This document shows positions 54,004 to 62,260 of a stretch of 64,000 nt of DNA, one piece after another (within the stretch, counting starts at the first letter, position 1; every line of letters starts with the position of its first letter). Location of the stretch: positions 124,001-188,000 of the forward strand of contig CAXXKP010000006.1 in NCBI GenBank assembly GCA_963663665.2. Direction: 5' to 3'. The notes under the pieces are model-generated. The model saw nothing but the letters and a program-made list of their open reading frames with translations, searched no databases and was not told where the DNA came from. A program made the position numbers and the translations under genes. This DNA comes from SABI01 sp963663665. GTDB lineage: Bacteria; Spirochaetota; Spirochaetia; Sphaerochaetales; Sphaerochaetaceae.

Positions 54004-54459
54004 ATGCAAAATATTCTCATAGGGGTTGCAATCGGGTTTACCCCAATGCTTATTCTCCTCATTATTCAACTCGTAAAAACATCACAAAAAAATAAAGAAC
54101 ATGCTCTTCAAGTTGCGAAACTTAAAAATATGCTTACAGATCGAATGGATTTAGAATCTGATGGATTGAGTAAACTTAAAGAAGAGAATGCTGAATTGAA
54201 GGTTCAAAATGAGAATCTAAGGATTTCATTAAGAACATTCTCCCAAAAACCTGGAAGAAGAGAGGTCTCTCGATTGCAAGTTTATCAACAAGCAGCTGAT
54301 AGATTGACTATCAACGCACCTGGTTTTGGTGCTGCATGGCAAGCTGCTTTAAAAGATAGCGAAGAAGAGTTTGAGAAATCTTTCTATGGCGTTCAACCTT
54401 TTATTAAAAAAGTTATTCCTCTTAAGAATAGTGATGCGAAGATGATTAATAGAGATTAA
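54004..54459 (+). CDS. Small membrane-anchored coiled-coil protein
   Basis: 151 residues. One N-terminal membrane helix (NILIGVAIGFTPMLILLIIQLV, residues about 2-23) is followed by a Lys/Glu-rich coiled coil (about 30-75) and a short C-terminal domain without motifs. I do not recognise the family. The ATG at 54004 has AAGGAG 7 bases upstream, inside a terminator hairpin. The stop overlaps the convergent acidic-protein gene by 4 bases. Confidence 0.68.
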   Translation: MQNILIGVAIGFTPMLILLIIQLVKTSQKNKEHALQVAKLKNMLTDRMDLESDGLSKLKEENAELKVQNENLRISLRTFSQKPGRREVSRLQVYQQAADRLTINAPGFGAAWQAALKDSEEEFEKSFYGVQPFIKKVIPLKNSDAKMINRD

Positions 54460-54803
54460 TCGTCTTCGTATAGTTCATGAATTAAATCCCAAGCCTCAGC
54501 ATCTCCATTTCTTAATTCAGTTAATATTTCATAATAATAAAGAAGCATTCCAAGTTGTTGCTCAACAATCTCTTCCACATCCATATCATCAAGATGGCTG
54601 AACGACTCATCATCTTCAGATATATTCTTAAGACGATGAAATTCATTTATGATATCTTCTTTTTTCCAATAGATGAAATCTGGAGCCTCTAAAAGTAAGA
54701 GAGGTTCATAATTATGCTTCTCTAAATCACGAGCAGTTCTTTCAATCATTGCATCACTTGCGTCTTCGGGTAACTGTTCAAACATCTCAATTGTATATTT
54801 CAT
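54456..54803 (-). CDS. Unrecognised acidic small protein
   Basis: 115 residues, strongly acidic (predicted pI low) and probably helical: clusters such as ISEDDESFSHLDDMDVEEIVEQQ and a C-terminal LYEDD. No motif was recognised. The ribosome site AGAGAGG precedes the ATG at moderate distance. A soluble cytoplasmic protein with unknown role; a cation- or protein-binding adaptor is possible. Confidence 0.6.
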   Translation of the reverse strand: MKYTIEMFEQLPEDASDAMIERTARDLEKHNYEPLLLLEAPDFIYWKKEDIINEFHRLKNISEDDESFSHLDDMDVEEIVEQQLGMLLYYYEILTELRNGDAEAWDLIHELYEDD

Positions 54804-55022
54804 TTCTCAATACCTCTCTTATAATAAATGAATCTATATTCTGTCCTATAATAGAAGAAGAGCCATAATTGAATTCTCTCTCCTAAGAGTGAAATTATTC
54901 TCATCATTTCACTCTTAAAGTATTACAAAATACAAAGAGAATGACAAGAAAAAGAGTATTTAACAAATTAATGCAGAGGCACACCATTAGAGGTGATGTG
55001 CGTTTAATAAAATCTTTCCTAG
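54804..55022. other. Non-coding stretch with an 11-bp inverted repeat
   Basis: AAGAGTGAAAT (54885-54895) pairs with ATTTCACTCTT (54906-54916), loop 10, no T-run on either strand. The rest of the interval up to the pseudogene holds no gene I can support. Confidence 0.5.
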
Positions 55023-55269
55023 GCAGAGAATTTTATGAAGCTTTTAGCTGGGAGACTCGTACAAGTAGTCGTTCTTTCTTCTCTATCAAATGAGATATGG
55101 ATAGGGATCTCTTCAACAAAACTGAGTAACTGGCTATCAATTCTTGAAGCATCATTTATCATCTACCGAGATGCAAAAGGTCATAAAAGAGATTGAATGG
55201 TTTCAACCGGTAGTCCAAACATCTGGTAAAAATGCTGTGATATATTCTAGGAATATTGAATTCGATTAA
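55023..55269 (+). pseudogene. Remnant of a DUF4143-type AAA ATPase gene
   Basis: The frame at 55023-55196 encodes MKLLAGRLVQVVVLSSL and SNWLSILEASFIIYR, which match the conserved DUF4143 region of P-loop ATPases (usual form: WLSxLEASYIIF). It is interrupted upstream by TAG and ends at TGA. A second frame (55171-55269) encodes EIEWFQPVVQTSGKNAVIYSRN, resembling the C-terminal end of such proteins, so a deletion joined two parts out of frame. No ribosome site or intact Walker motif remains. Confidence 0.6.
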
Positions 55270-55375
55270 GAAATATATTTCGTAAGAAACTATAGTTCAA
55301 ACATCCTCTTTCAAGTTGAATAGAGTTTTACCACCAATCACCATTTTCACATGGAACCTTGGAAATTTTGACTAT

Positions 55376-55412
55376 AAAAAAACCAGTCTTTTTTCATATA
55401 AAAAGTGACTGG
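55376..55412 (-). terminator. Terminator of tRNA-Leu
   Basis: Minus strand CCAGTC (55407-55412) pairs with GACTGG (55383-55388), loop about 18, followed by seven T residues. It is 35 bases downstream of the tRNA. Confidence 0.75.
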
Positions 55413-55447
55413 ATTTCTGATTTTATATTAAACATATTTTAAAAGTG

Positions 55448-55531
55448 TGCCGAAGGGGGGACTTGAACCCCCACGCCCTTACGAGCAAGGGATTTTAAGT
55501 CCCTTGTGTCTACCAATTCCACCACTTCGGC
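55448..55531 (-). tRNA. tRNA-Leu(UAA)
   Basis: 84 nucleotides with a complete cloverleaf: acceptor GCCGAAG/CTTCGGC, D-arm, anticodon stem AAGGGA/TCCCTT with loop CTTAAAA (anticodon TAA), a long class II variable arm, and T-arm GGGGG-TTCAAGT-CCCCC. CCA is not encoded. The IS insertion begins upstream of its promoter. Confidence 0.97.
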
Positions 55532-55539
55532 CTTTTGCT

Positions 55540-55569
55540 ATACTACATGGAGGGAGGGCGAATAGTCAA
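55540..55569 (-). promoter_or_regulatory. Promoter of tRNA-Leu, straddling the IS repeat edge
   Basis: Minus strand TTGACT (55564-55569), 18-base spacer, TAGTAT (55540-55545). The -35 lies inside the left 124-bp repeat and the -10 crosses its edge at 55543. Confidence 0.65.
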
Positions 55570-55666
55570 TGCAAGTTGAGTAAAATTTTTTAAAAATGTC
55601 TCCAATTTTCACCTTTCAGAAATAGATTATTTTGTATTAATACTGCCAAAAGCCTTGAATGTCCTC
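55543..55666. repeat. 124-bp direct repeat, left copy (IS target duplication)
   Basis: Identical base for base to 57812-57935 and directly adjacent to the IS. Long, variable-length target duplications are a known trait of IS1634-family elements. Confidence 0.92.
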
Positions 55667-55779
55667 CGGTCTTTGTCACTTATAAATAAAGCGTAATCTA
55701 AAAAAACTCAATCCTAATGGCCTAACGGTCTTTTTTTTTGTCTTTTTAAATATTTTTTAAAGAAATATTACGTAGCACA

Positions 55780-55808
55780 TTGTAGTACATCTTATATTGT
55801 GATATAAT
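55780..55808 (+). promoter_or_regulatory. Promoter of the IS transposase
   Basis: TTGTAG (55780-55785), 17-base spacer, consensus TATAAT (55803-55808), 18 bases before the start codon. It lies inside the element. Confidence 0.7.
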
Positions 55809-55826
55809 TCTTCAAGGAGTAATGAT

Positions 55827-57710
55827 ATGTTTGTGAAAAAAAGCCCACCCGATAAAAATGGTCGTATTGTTTTATATTTTGCTGAAGCATATAGAAAGCC
55901 GAACAGTCCTCCCAGCAGTAAGAAGGTGGAGCGTCTCGGATATCTAGATGAGTTGGAAAAGCAGTATGATGATCCCATTAAGCATTTCAGAGAAGTTGCC
56001 AAGCAGAAAACCAAAGACAAACAGGAAGCATTAAAATCCATCACTATTGAGTTTTCTCCACAAGCCATCCTCCCCTTTGATGAGAATACAGAGAGTTATG
56101 ACTGTGTTAAAAATATTGGCTATGCTGCAATAAGTAAGGTGTTCCATAATCTAGGTATTCACAAATTCATTGATGATAGGCGCAAATACCTAAACCTTGG
56201 CTACAATCTTACTTCTGTGTTGAAGCTTCTTGTGTATGAGAGAATACTTGAGCCAGGGTCTAAACGTGCTGCCTGGTCTCATAAAGATAAGTATTTTGAC
56301 AAGATGGATTTTGACCTTAATGCTGTGTATCGGTCTTTGAGTATTCTCCCTGATTACTCAGAAGATCTTCTTCAGCATCTCCATAGAATGATGGTAGAGC
56401 AGTACAACAGAGATTCCACTCTCTTATTCTATGATGTAACTAACTACTACTTTGAAATAGATAATGAAGATTCCTTTAGAAGAAAGGGTGTGAGTAAAGA
56501 GCACCGTCCGAGTCCTATTGTTCAAATGGGACTGTTTATGGATGACAAGGGGTTTCCTGTCACCTATGATTTGTTTCCAGGAAACACGAACGACTGCAAG
56601 ACTTTTACTCCTATGAGTGAAAAGGTAAGAAACCAGCTCGATATGGATCACATCATCTTTGTTGCAGACAAAGGGATGATGAGTGGAGACAATATTAGTG
56701 ATGTTATTACCAATCATAATGGATACATCTTTAGTAAATCAGTAAGAGGTGGAACTGATGTACTCAAAAAGAGCGTAAGAGATCTTGATGGATACATAAA
56801 ATTTGATGAGAGTGGGAGACAGATTAGCACTTTAGATACTACAACTTCCGTTTCTTTCATGTATAAAGTTTTAGATGAAGTAAAAGATACGTATGTTAAT
56901 AATACTGATGGAGAGAGAAAGAGTGTAAAAGGAGTTGGACATTACCAGATTGTCTACTGGTCAGCTAAGTATGCTGCTCGGGCTAAGCTTGATAGACAAG
57001 GGGCAGTAGAGAAAGCACTCACTTCATCACATTCGCATAGCAAGGATGTCGTAGATAACAATCATGGGAAGAATAAATACCTGAAGACCCAGATTTATGA
57101 CAAGAAGACAAAAAGCCAAGTTGAAACATATGATGCAAAGATTATATTTGATTTTGAAAAGCTAGAAGAAGATGAGTCTCTTGATGGATTCTATGTCATA
57201 GAGACTAATGTAACTGGATTAAAGTTGTTAGTGGATGAGAGAGGGAAAGAAACTGGGGAAATTGAGAACCTGTTTGGCAGGAAGAGTCGATGGCTGAAAA
57301 AAGAAGGAATGCTTCAGCTCAATAGAATAGTTACACCCTTAGACATTGTAGATATGTACCATGGACTGTGGAAGATAGAACAAACCTTCAGAGTCACTAA
57401 GAGCGAACTCGATGCGAGACCTGTATATGTTTCTAGAGAAGAAAGAATTAATTCCCACTTCCTCACATGCTTCATCTCATTGTTGATTGTAAGAATTCTT
57501 GAACATGAATTGGACCATGAATACTCGTCTGAACAGATTATTACTTCATTGAGAAGAGCGAATGTGGATCAATTAAATGATAATACGTTCAAAACACTCT
57601 ACTATAGTAAAGTACTTCAAAGGCTACATGAAAGACTTAATATTGATTTTGGAAGAAACATTTACACAAGTTCAGCGATAAGAAGTATGCTTGCGGCAAC
57701 TAAGAAATAG
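55827..57710 (+). CDS. IS1634-family transposase
   Basis: 627 residues, DDE (IS4-like) transposase of the IS1634 group. The catalytic triad is probably the Asp in LFYDVTNYYFE (about residue 201), the Asp in FVADKGMMSGDN and the Glu in GLWKIEQTFRVTKSEL near residue 525. The segment QMGLFMDDKGFPVTYDLFPGNT is typical of the family. AAGGAG 8 bases before the ATG. The frame is intact and the terminal repeats are perfect, so insertion looks recent and the element may be active. Confidence 0.94.
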   Translation: MFVKKSPPDKNGRIVLYFAEAYRKPNSPPSSKKVERLGYLDELEKQYDDPIKHFREVAKQKTKDKQEALKSITIEFSPQAILPFDENTESYDCVKNIGYAAISKVFHNLGIHKFIDDRRKYLNLGYNLTSVLKLLVYERILEPGSKRAAWSHKDKYFDKMDFDLNAVYRSLSILPDYSEDLLQHLHRMMVEQYNRDSTLLFYDVTNYYFEIDNEDSFRRKGVSKEHRPSPIVQMGLFMDDKGFPVTYDLFPGNTNDCKTFTPMSEKVRNQLDMDHIIFVADKGMMSGDNISDVITNHNGYIFSKSVRGGTDVLKKSVRDLDGYIKFDESGRQISTLDTTTSVSFMYKVLDEVKDTYVNNTDGERKSVKGVGHYQIVYWSAKYAARAKLDRQGAVEKALTSSHSHSKDVVDNNHGKNKYLKTQIYDKKTKSQVETYDAKIIFDFEKLEEDESLDGFYVIETNVTGLKLLVDERGKETGEIENLFGRKSRWLKKEGMLQLNRIVTPLDIVDMYHGLWKIEQTFRVTKSELDARPVYVSREERINSHFLTCFISLLIVRILEHELDHEYSSEQIITSLRRANVDQLNDNTFKTLYYSKVLQRLHERLNIDFGRNIYTSSAIRSMLAATKK

Positions 57711-57737
57711 AACTGACGTACTACTGATATATTCTAC

Positions 57738-57787
57738 AGAGGTGCTTCCATATATTGTTATATTACAATGTATTAGCACCTCTTTTT
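57738..57787 (+). terminator. Terminator at the right end of the IS
   Basis: AGAGGTGCT (57738-57746) pairs with AGCACCTCT (57775-57783), then TTTT. It ends the transposase transcript inside the element. Confidence 0.8.
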
Positions 57788-57811
57788 CGTCTTTCTCCGC
57801 GAAAACTCAGG

Positions 57812-57935
57812 CTACATGGAGGGAGGGCGAATAGTCAATGCAAGTTGAGTAAAATTTTTTAAAAATGTCTCCAATTTTCACCTTTCAGAAATAGATTATT
57901 TTGTATTAATACTGCCAAAAGCCTTGAATGTCCTC
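57812..57935. repeat. 124-bp direct repeat, right copy (IS target duplication)
   Basis: Identical to 55543-55666. Here the tRNA -35 is followed by IS sequence instead of the -10 (TAGCCT in place of TAGTAT), so this copy is not a working tRNA promoter. Confidence 0.92.
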
Positions 57936-57943
57936 TCTAGTTC

Positions 57944-57972
57944 TTGTTATATCTATCATCTTTTATTACTAT
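57944..57972 (+). promoter_or_regulatory. Promoter of the Crp/Fnr-family gene
   Basis: TTGTTA (57944-57949), 17-base spacer, TACTAT (57967-57972), 25 bases before the start codon and outside the IS repeat, so the insertion left it intact. Confidence 0.6.
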
Positions 57973-57997
57973 ACTACTTAACTAAGGAGTACATGTA

Positions 57998-58672
57998 ATG
58001 CTAAATCCCTCTGATCTGCGAGCTTTAGATGAGAACCTACCTTTTTGGAAGACGCTGAGCGAAACAGAGAAGACCTCAATTCTTCAAGGTACAATAAAAT
58101 TCACACACAAGAAGGGCGATATCGTCCATGAAGATAGAAATACATGTACAGGCTTATTACTTGTTACAAGTGGCCAGCTTAGAGTCTACATTATTAGTGA
58201 AAGTGGTAAAGAGATTACCCTCTACAGATTATTTGAACGAGATGTGTGTGTCTTATCTGCTTCATGTTTGATTCGGAATATTACCTTCGATGTACATGTA
58301 ATGGCAGAAAAAGAGACTACCATGCTCAGAATTGCTACAGACACATACAAAGATGTGGGCAAGACAAATAATGGAGTACTCGATTTTACAAACGAATTGG
58401 TCTCTTCTCGATTTAGTGATGTGATGTGGGTTGTTGAACAGATAGTGTTTATGAGTTTTGATAAGAGACTTGCTATGCATCTTTTAGAGATCTCGGCGAT
58501 AAATGAGTCAGATAATTTTGCTATCACCCATGACCAAATTGCTCGTGATTTAGGAACAGCTCGAGAAGTAGTTACTCGAATGCTATCTAGATTTAGTGAT
58601 GAACATATGGTTTCATTAAGCAGAGGAGGCATTACAATCACTGACCGTAATGCACTCTACGATTTAACATAA
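57998..58672 (+). CDS. Crp/Fnr-family transcriptional regulator
   Basis: 224 residues. A cyclic-nucleotide-binding-like sensor domain (about 10-130: KKGDIVHEDRNTCTGLLLVTSGQLRVY, with LYRLFERDVC) and a C-terminal winged helix (DQIARDLGTAREVVTRMLSRFSDE) are clear. It lacks the N-terminal cysteine cluster of Fnr, so oxygen sensing by a 4Fe-4S centre is unlikely; cysteines at CVLSASC could still serve in redox sensing. It neighbours thioredoxin and peroxiredoxin, which supports a redox or stress role. AAGGAG precedes the ATG. Confidence 0.9.
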   Translation: MLNPSDLRALDENLPFWKTLSETEKTSILQGTIKFTHKKGDIVHEDRNTCTGLLLVTSGQLRVYIISESGKEITLYRLFERDVCVLSASCLIRNITFDVHVMAEKETTMLRIATDTYKDVGKTNNGVLDFTNELVSSRFSDVMWVVEQIVFMSFDKRLAMHLLEISAINESDNFAITHDQIARDLGTAREVVTRMLSRFSDEHMVSLSRGGITITDRNALYDLT

Positions 58673-58674
58673 CT

Positions 58675-58992
58675 CTACTCTAGGCCAAGCATTTTCTTAA
58701 CCATGCTCTCATTCCTTACTCCAACTTGCTTTGAAATAATCTCGCCATTATTAAAACTCATCATCGTAGGTATACTCATTATTTGGTATATTTCTGAAAG
58801 ATTTGGATTAGGATCTACATCTACCTTACAAATCTTTGCCTTTGTTGAATCGATTTCTTTATCAAGTGCGTCAAGAATCTCATTTTGAATTCTACAAGGG
58901 CCACACCATGAAGCCCAGAAATCTACCACTACTGGAACTGGTGATTGTAATACTTCTTTTTCAAAAGTCTCTTCTGTTACATGAACAATCAT
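58675..58992 (-). CDS. Thioredoxin
   Basis: 105 residues with the active site WASWCGPCR (about residues 25-33) and the normal thioredoxin fold (VPVVVDFW, then VDVDPNPNLSEIYQIMSIPTMM with the cis-proline). The ATG at 58992 has TTAGGAGA before it; the frame extends 7 codons further. It is convergent with the Crp-type gene and divergent from the peroxiredoxin gene. It would reduce cytoplasmic disulfides and probably the peroxiredoxin. Confidence 0.93.
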   Translation of the reverse strand: MIVHVTEETFEKEVLQSPVPVVVDFWASWCGPCRIQNEILDALDKEIDSTKAKICKVDVDPNPNLSEIYQIMSIPTMMSFNNGEIISKQVGVRNESMVKKMLGLE

Positions 58993-59123
58993 TTTATCTC
59001 CTAATGAGTGCATCCGTAGAATGCATCTCTATATTTTATTTTTTCGATAATAATCTACTCTTTTATGTGCTAAAAGATATGTAACTATGTCACTAAAACT
59101 TGAAATCAATATAAGAATAAGCA

Positions 59124-59152
59124 TTGACTTATTTAGTAATGATTACTATTAT
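59124..59152 (+). promoter_or_regulatory. Peroxiredoxin promoter with PerR/Fur-like 7-1-7 palindrome
   Basis: TTGACT (59124-59129), 17-base spacer, TATTAT (59147-59152). The palindrome TAGTAAT-G-ATTACTA (59134-59148) lies in the spacer and touches the -10. It agrees with the PerR consensus TTATAAT-N-ATTATAA at 10 of 14 defined positions, which suggests peroxide-responsive repression. Confidence 0.65.
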
Positions 59153-59203
59153 TAATTAATCTCAGTAATTGAGTAATAAATTTTATTAAATAGGAGTAAT
59201 ACC

Positions 59204-59881
59204 ATGGAAGAAATGACAACTAATGCAATGCCATTAATCGGAGATCCGTCACCTCGCTTTACTGCAACAACGACACAAGGAACTATAAATTTCCCAGATG
59301 ACTATAAAGGCAAATGGGTAATTCTTTTTTCACATCCTGCCGATTTTACCCCAGTATGTACTACAGAATTCATGACATTCGCATCAATGGCTGATGATTT
59401 CAAAGCGTTGAATACAGAACTTGTTGGATTATCTGTTGATTCCCTGTATGCACACATAGCTTGGTTACGAAAGATTCAAGATCTCGAATACAAAGGGATG
59501 AAGAATGTTGAAGTAAAATTCCCTCTCATTGAAGATATTAGAATGGATGTTGCGAAAAAGTTTGGAATGATTCAACCATCCTCTTCAAACACCCAAGCTG
59601 TACGAGCGGTCTTTGTAATCGATCCAAAAGGTATTGTAAGAACAATTCTTTATTATCCATTATCAATGGGAAGAAATTTTGATGAAATTAAGAGAATCAT
59701 CCAAGCTCTCCAAAAAGCTGATAAAGATTCTGTAGCAACCCCTGCAGACTGGAGACCTGGAGATGACACTATAGTTCCAACTGCAGGCAGTTGCGGTACT
59801 GCTAAAGAGAGAATGGATAATAAGAATGATGATATCTATTGTCTAGATTGGTTCATGTGTTTTAAAAAAGAAAAAAAATAA
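59204..59881 (+). CDS. Peroxiredoxin (Prx6-like AhpC/TSA)
   Basis: 225 residues. The peroxidatic cysteine is in HPADFTPVCTTEF (about residue 51), with VGLSVDSLYAHIAW and the C-terminal PADWRPGDD typical of Prx6-type enzymes. Extra cysteines near the C-terminus (GSCGTAKER and YCLDWFMCF) could be resolving cysteines. It reduces peroxides with thioredoxin, encoded by the divergent gene. AGGAG precedes the ATG. Confidence 0.95.
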   Translation: MEEMTTNAMPLIGDPSPRFTATTTQGTINFPDDYKGKWVILFSHPADFTPVCTTEFMTFASMADDFKALNTELVGLSVDSLYAHIAWLRKIQDLEYKGMKNVEVKFPLIEDIRMDVAKKFGMIQPSSSNTQAVRAVFVIDPKGIVRTILYYPLSMGRNFDEIKRIIQALQKADKDSVATPADWRPGDDTIVPTAGSCGTAKERMDNKNDDIYCLDWFMCFKKEKK

Positions 59882-59903
59882 ACATCACCTCCAAATGATT
59901 TTA

Positions 59904-59935
59904 TCCCCCGAAAGAATTTCTTGAGGGGGTTTCTC
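59904..59935 (+). terminator. Terminator after the peroxiredoxin gene
   Basis: CCCCC (59905-59909) pairs with GGGGG (59925-59929), with AAAGAA/TTTCTT-type pairing inside, followed by TTTCT. It lies 23 bases beyond the stop codon. Confidence 0.7.
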
Positions 59936-59954
59936 TTGTCTAAACCTATTTATT

Positions 59955-60785
59955 ATGAGTATTGTTCCTACTATGAATGATTTACTTACACCATATAAAA
60001 ATCTTATTGATTCACACTTCCATCTCATTGAGATGGGAAATAGAGGCTTTTCTATCCCTGCAGTACTTGATGAGATGGTAAAACTCTCCTTTACAGGTGG
60101 AGTTGACATTGCAATGAGCCCTGAAGATCACCTAGTACGAAGAGAACTTACAAAAAAGTATCCTATAATGCGTATAGCTAGTGGTATCGGCCCTTGGTGG
60201 CTTAACAAGGGAAAAACGATAGATGAGATGATAGACACGCTCTTGTCATTATTTGTCGTAGATAAACCTGATGCAATTGGAGAGGTTGGACTCGAATTCT
60301 TTCATGAATGCGGAACAGTTGAAGATCAGAAAGAACTTCTCTCTCGCCAAATCGAAATTTCCCAATCACTTCAAGTACCTGTTATTATCCACAATCGAGA
60401 AGCTGATGATGAAATGATAAACACATTACGTAATTATTCTTTTCCATATGGAGGAATTATTCACTGTTTTTCATCTGATATAAAGTTTGCAGAATTTGCC
60501 CTCACAAAAGGATTTTCCCTTTCTTTTGCAGGCCCAATCACCTACAAAAAAAATGATGATTTGAGAAATGTATTAAAAGAGGTCCCCCTCACTTCCCTAC
60601 TACTTGAAACAGATAGCCCTTTTCTCGCACCTCAAAATAAGAGAGGAAAACCAAATACACCATTATATATTTCATCAATCTATGAAAAAGCAGCTGAGGT
60701 TAAAGGAATAGAAATCAATCAATTAATTGAATCTATCAACGAGAACTTTTTAAGGATGTTTCCAACAAAAGAGAGAACCTATTAA
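59955..60785 (+). CDS. tatD: TatD-family metal-dependent hydrolase
   Basis: 276 residues of the TatD DNase family. IDSHFHL (His pair), GEVGLEFF (Glu), VIIHNREAD (His), GIIHCFSSD (His) and ETDSPFLAP (Asp) supply the metal centre. It is a presumed 3'-5' DNA exonuclease or D-aminoacyl-tRNA-deacylase-like enzyme. There is no clear ribosome site before the ATG; later ATGs are possible. The 3' end overlaps the convergent serine hydrolase gene by 4 bases. Confidence 0.88.
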   Translation: MSIVPTMNDLLTPYKNLIDSHFHLIEMGNRGFSIPAVLDEMVKLSFTGGVDIAMSPEDHLVRRELTKKYPIMRIASGIGPWWLNKGKTIDEMIDTLLSLFVVDKPDAIGEVGLEFFHECGTVEDQKELLSRQIEISQSLQVPVIIHNREADDEMINTLRNYSFPYGGIIHCFSSDIKFAEFALTKGFSLSFAGPITYKKNDDLRNVLKEVPLTSLLLETDSPFLAPQNKRGKPNTPLYISSIYEKAAEVKGIEINQLIESINENFLRMFPTKERTY

Positions 60786-61792
60786 AACGTTGCAATAGCC
60801 TCATTAACGATAGCATTCCTATAAACCTGGATATTACGTGGAGACGGGACATGGAGCCTATTTGTAAGCACTGAGATTGTATACCCTCGGGAAGGGTTAA
60901 CGTAGATATACGTACCCGTAAAACCTGTGTGACCGACTCCTCCGTGAGGGTAATTATCCCCCAACTGGAAGCCATATCCCCTATCCTGTCCTTTATTCGA
61001 TATTGCTTCTTGAACGAGGCTTTCAGAAAGGAATTCATCGCTGTTGTACAGATAAAGATTCATCAGGATATGTAAATCTGCTACAGTTGAAAATAATCCT
61101 GCATGTCCTGCAATGCCATGGAAATAGTAAAAACAGTTACCATCATTACATTCACCTACAATATCTGTATCTGTTGGTCTAAAACCTTTAAAGGAAAGTT
61201 TTCTCTCGTGAACCATAGCTTCCTCAATTTTGTTACCCCACTCGGTCGGAATACATCTATCTTTAGGTGGATTGTAGGCTGTATGTTTAAGGTTAAGTGG
61301 TTTAAAAACAAGTTCCTCCATAGCATTATCAAGCGGGAAAGAAGTAACACTCTCAATAATCTTTCCTAATATCATAAAGTTGATATCTGAATAGACCATA
61401 CCAGGTGTTATCGGATTTGAATTAATTAGCTCTCTTAAAAGATCTTCAAATGGTTTTTCTGCTTGAGTGTAGAAGGGATACCATGCGAGTAGGCCAGAAG
61501 AGTGAGTTAATAGCTTATCGATTGTGATATGTTGCAAGCTAGAAGGAAAGGTAGGAAGAATTTCTTTGATTGATGTGACTATCTGCAATTTTTTCAGAGT
61601 AATGAGTCGTAATATCGCGGTTGTTGTAAAAATCTTTGTAATGGAAGCTATATCGAACATAGGATTCGTGATTTCTTTATCACGTGTGAAAATTTTATCG
61701 TACTGAACCTTTCCCCATTTCTCGATTCTTATCTGGGATGTTGTAAATGAGTTATCCTCTAATGCCTTTCTGGTTATTTCATCAAATTGCAT
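60782..61792 (-). CDS. Beta-lactamase-fold serine hydrolase
   Basis: 336 residues of the class C beta-lactamase/DD-peptidase family. SxxK is SITK in FDIASITKIFTT (about residue 50); YSDINFMIL carries the Tyr-x-Asp/Asn motif, and HTGFTGTY is the KTG-like third motif. There is no signal peptide, so it is probably cytoplasmic. It closes a likely murein-peptide salvage operon, so peptidase or amidase action on cell-wall peptides is more likely than antibiotic resistance. Overlaps the GNAT gene by 11 bases. Confidence 0.85.
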   Translation of the reverse strand: MQFDEITRKALEDNSFTTSQIRIEKWGKVQYDKIFTRDKEITNPMFDIASITKIFTTTAILRLITLKKLQIVTSIKEILPTFPSSLQHITIDKLLTHSSGLLAWYPFYTQAEKPFEDLLRELINSNPITPGMVYSDINFMILGKIIESVTSFPLDNAMEELVFKPLNLKHTAYNPPKDRCIPTEWGNKIEEAMVHERKLSFKGFRPTDTDIVGECNDGNCFYYFHGIAGHAGLFSTVADLHILMNLYLYNSDEFLSESLVQEAISNKGQDRGYGFQLGDNYPHGGVGHTGFTGTYIYVNPSRGYTISVLTNRLHVPSPRNIQVYRNAIVNEAIATF

Positions 61793-62258
61793 CTACTGCT
61801 CGCTTCTTTACCATGATAATTTCACATATTCCTTTTTTTGCAAAATCGGGGAGCTCGCCTCTTTTATGATACCCATGCTGAATATAAAAATGGATTGCAT
61901 TCTCATTAAAATCAGAAACGAGGAGGAAATAATCTTTTCCCATATCATACGTTCGACTTTCAAAGGCTTCTAACAAGTGAGAACCTACCCTCTGGCCTCT
62001 GTGAAATTCACTTACAGCGATAAGTCGCAAATAAGGTGCAGAAGAAAAGGCTCCATGAGGATCTATCCACTCAAACCCAGCTACTTCCTTTTCGATGTGT
62101 GCGACAAGAAGAATATCTTCTTTCTCTCTTGCTTGTTTTAGTCTCTTTGTAAGGATTTCTTGTGTAAAACCATATCGCTCACCAATTGCTGAAGCACACG
62201 CAATAGTTGCACAAATTGGAATATCTAATTCATTCATTTCTCGTATTTCAATTGCCAT
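61782..62258 (-). CDS. GNAT-family acetyltransferase
   Basis: 158 residues. The acetyl-CoA site is in LRLIAVSEFHRGQRVGSHLLEA (R-x-x-G-x-G/A form), with IHFYIQHGYHKRG at the end. Substrate unknown. Start at 62258 has AAGGAGG 5 bases upstream; that site is formed by the last codons of the epimerase gene, so translation is coupled. Located between a dipeptide epimerase and a serine hydrolase. Confidence 0.85.
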   Translation of the reverse strand: MAIEIREMNELDIPICATIACASAIGERYGFTQEILTKRLKQAREKEDILLVAHIEKEVAGFEWIDPHGAFSSAPYLRLIAVSEFHRGQRVGSHLLEAFESRTYDMGKDYFLLVSDFNENAIHFYIQHGYHKRGELPDFAKKGICEIIMVKKRAVDAI

Positions 62259-62260
62259 AA

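Larger units (their letters stand above)
55667..57811 (+). mobile_element. IS1634-family insertion sequence
   Basis: A 2145-bp element defined by the inner edges of the 124-bp repeats. It carries one transposase gene with promoter and terminator. Terminal inverted repeats are not obvious by eye: the left end reads CGGTCTTTGTCAC and the right end (reverse) CCTGAGTTTTCGCGG, so the exact tips may differ by a few bases. Confidence 0.88.
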
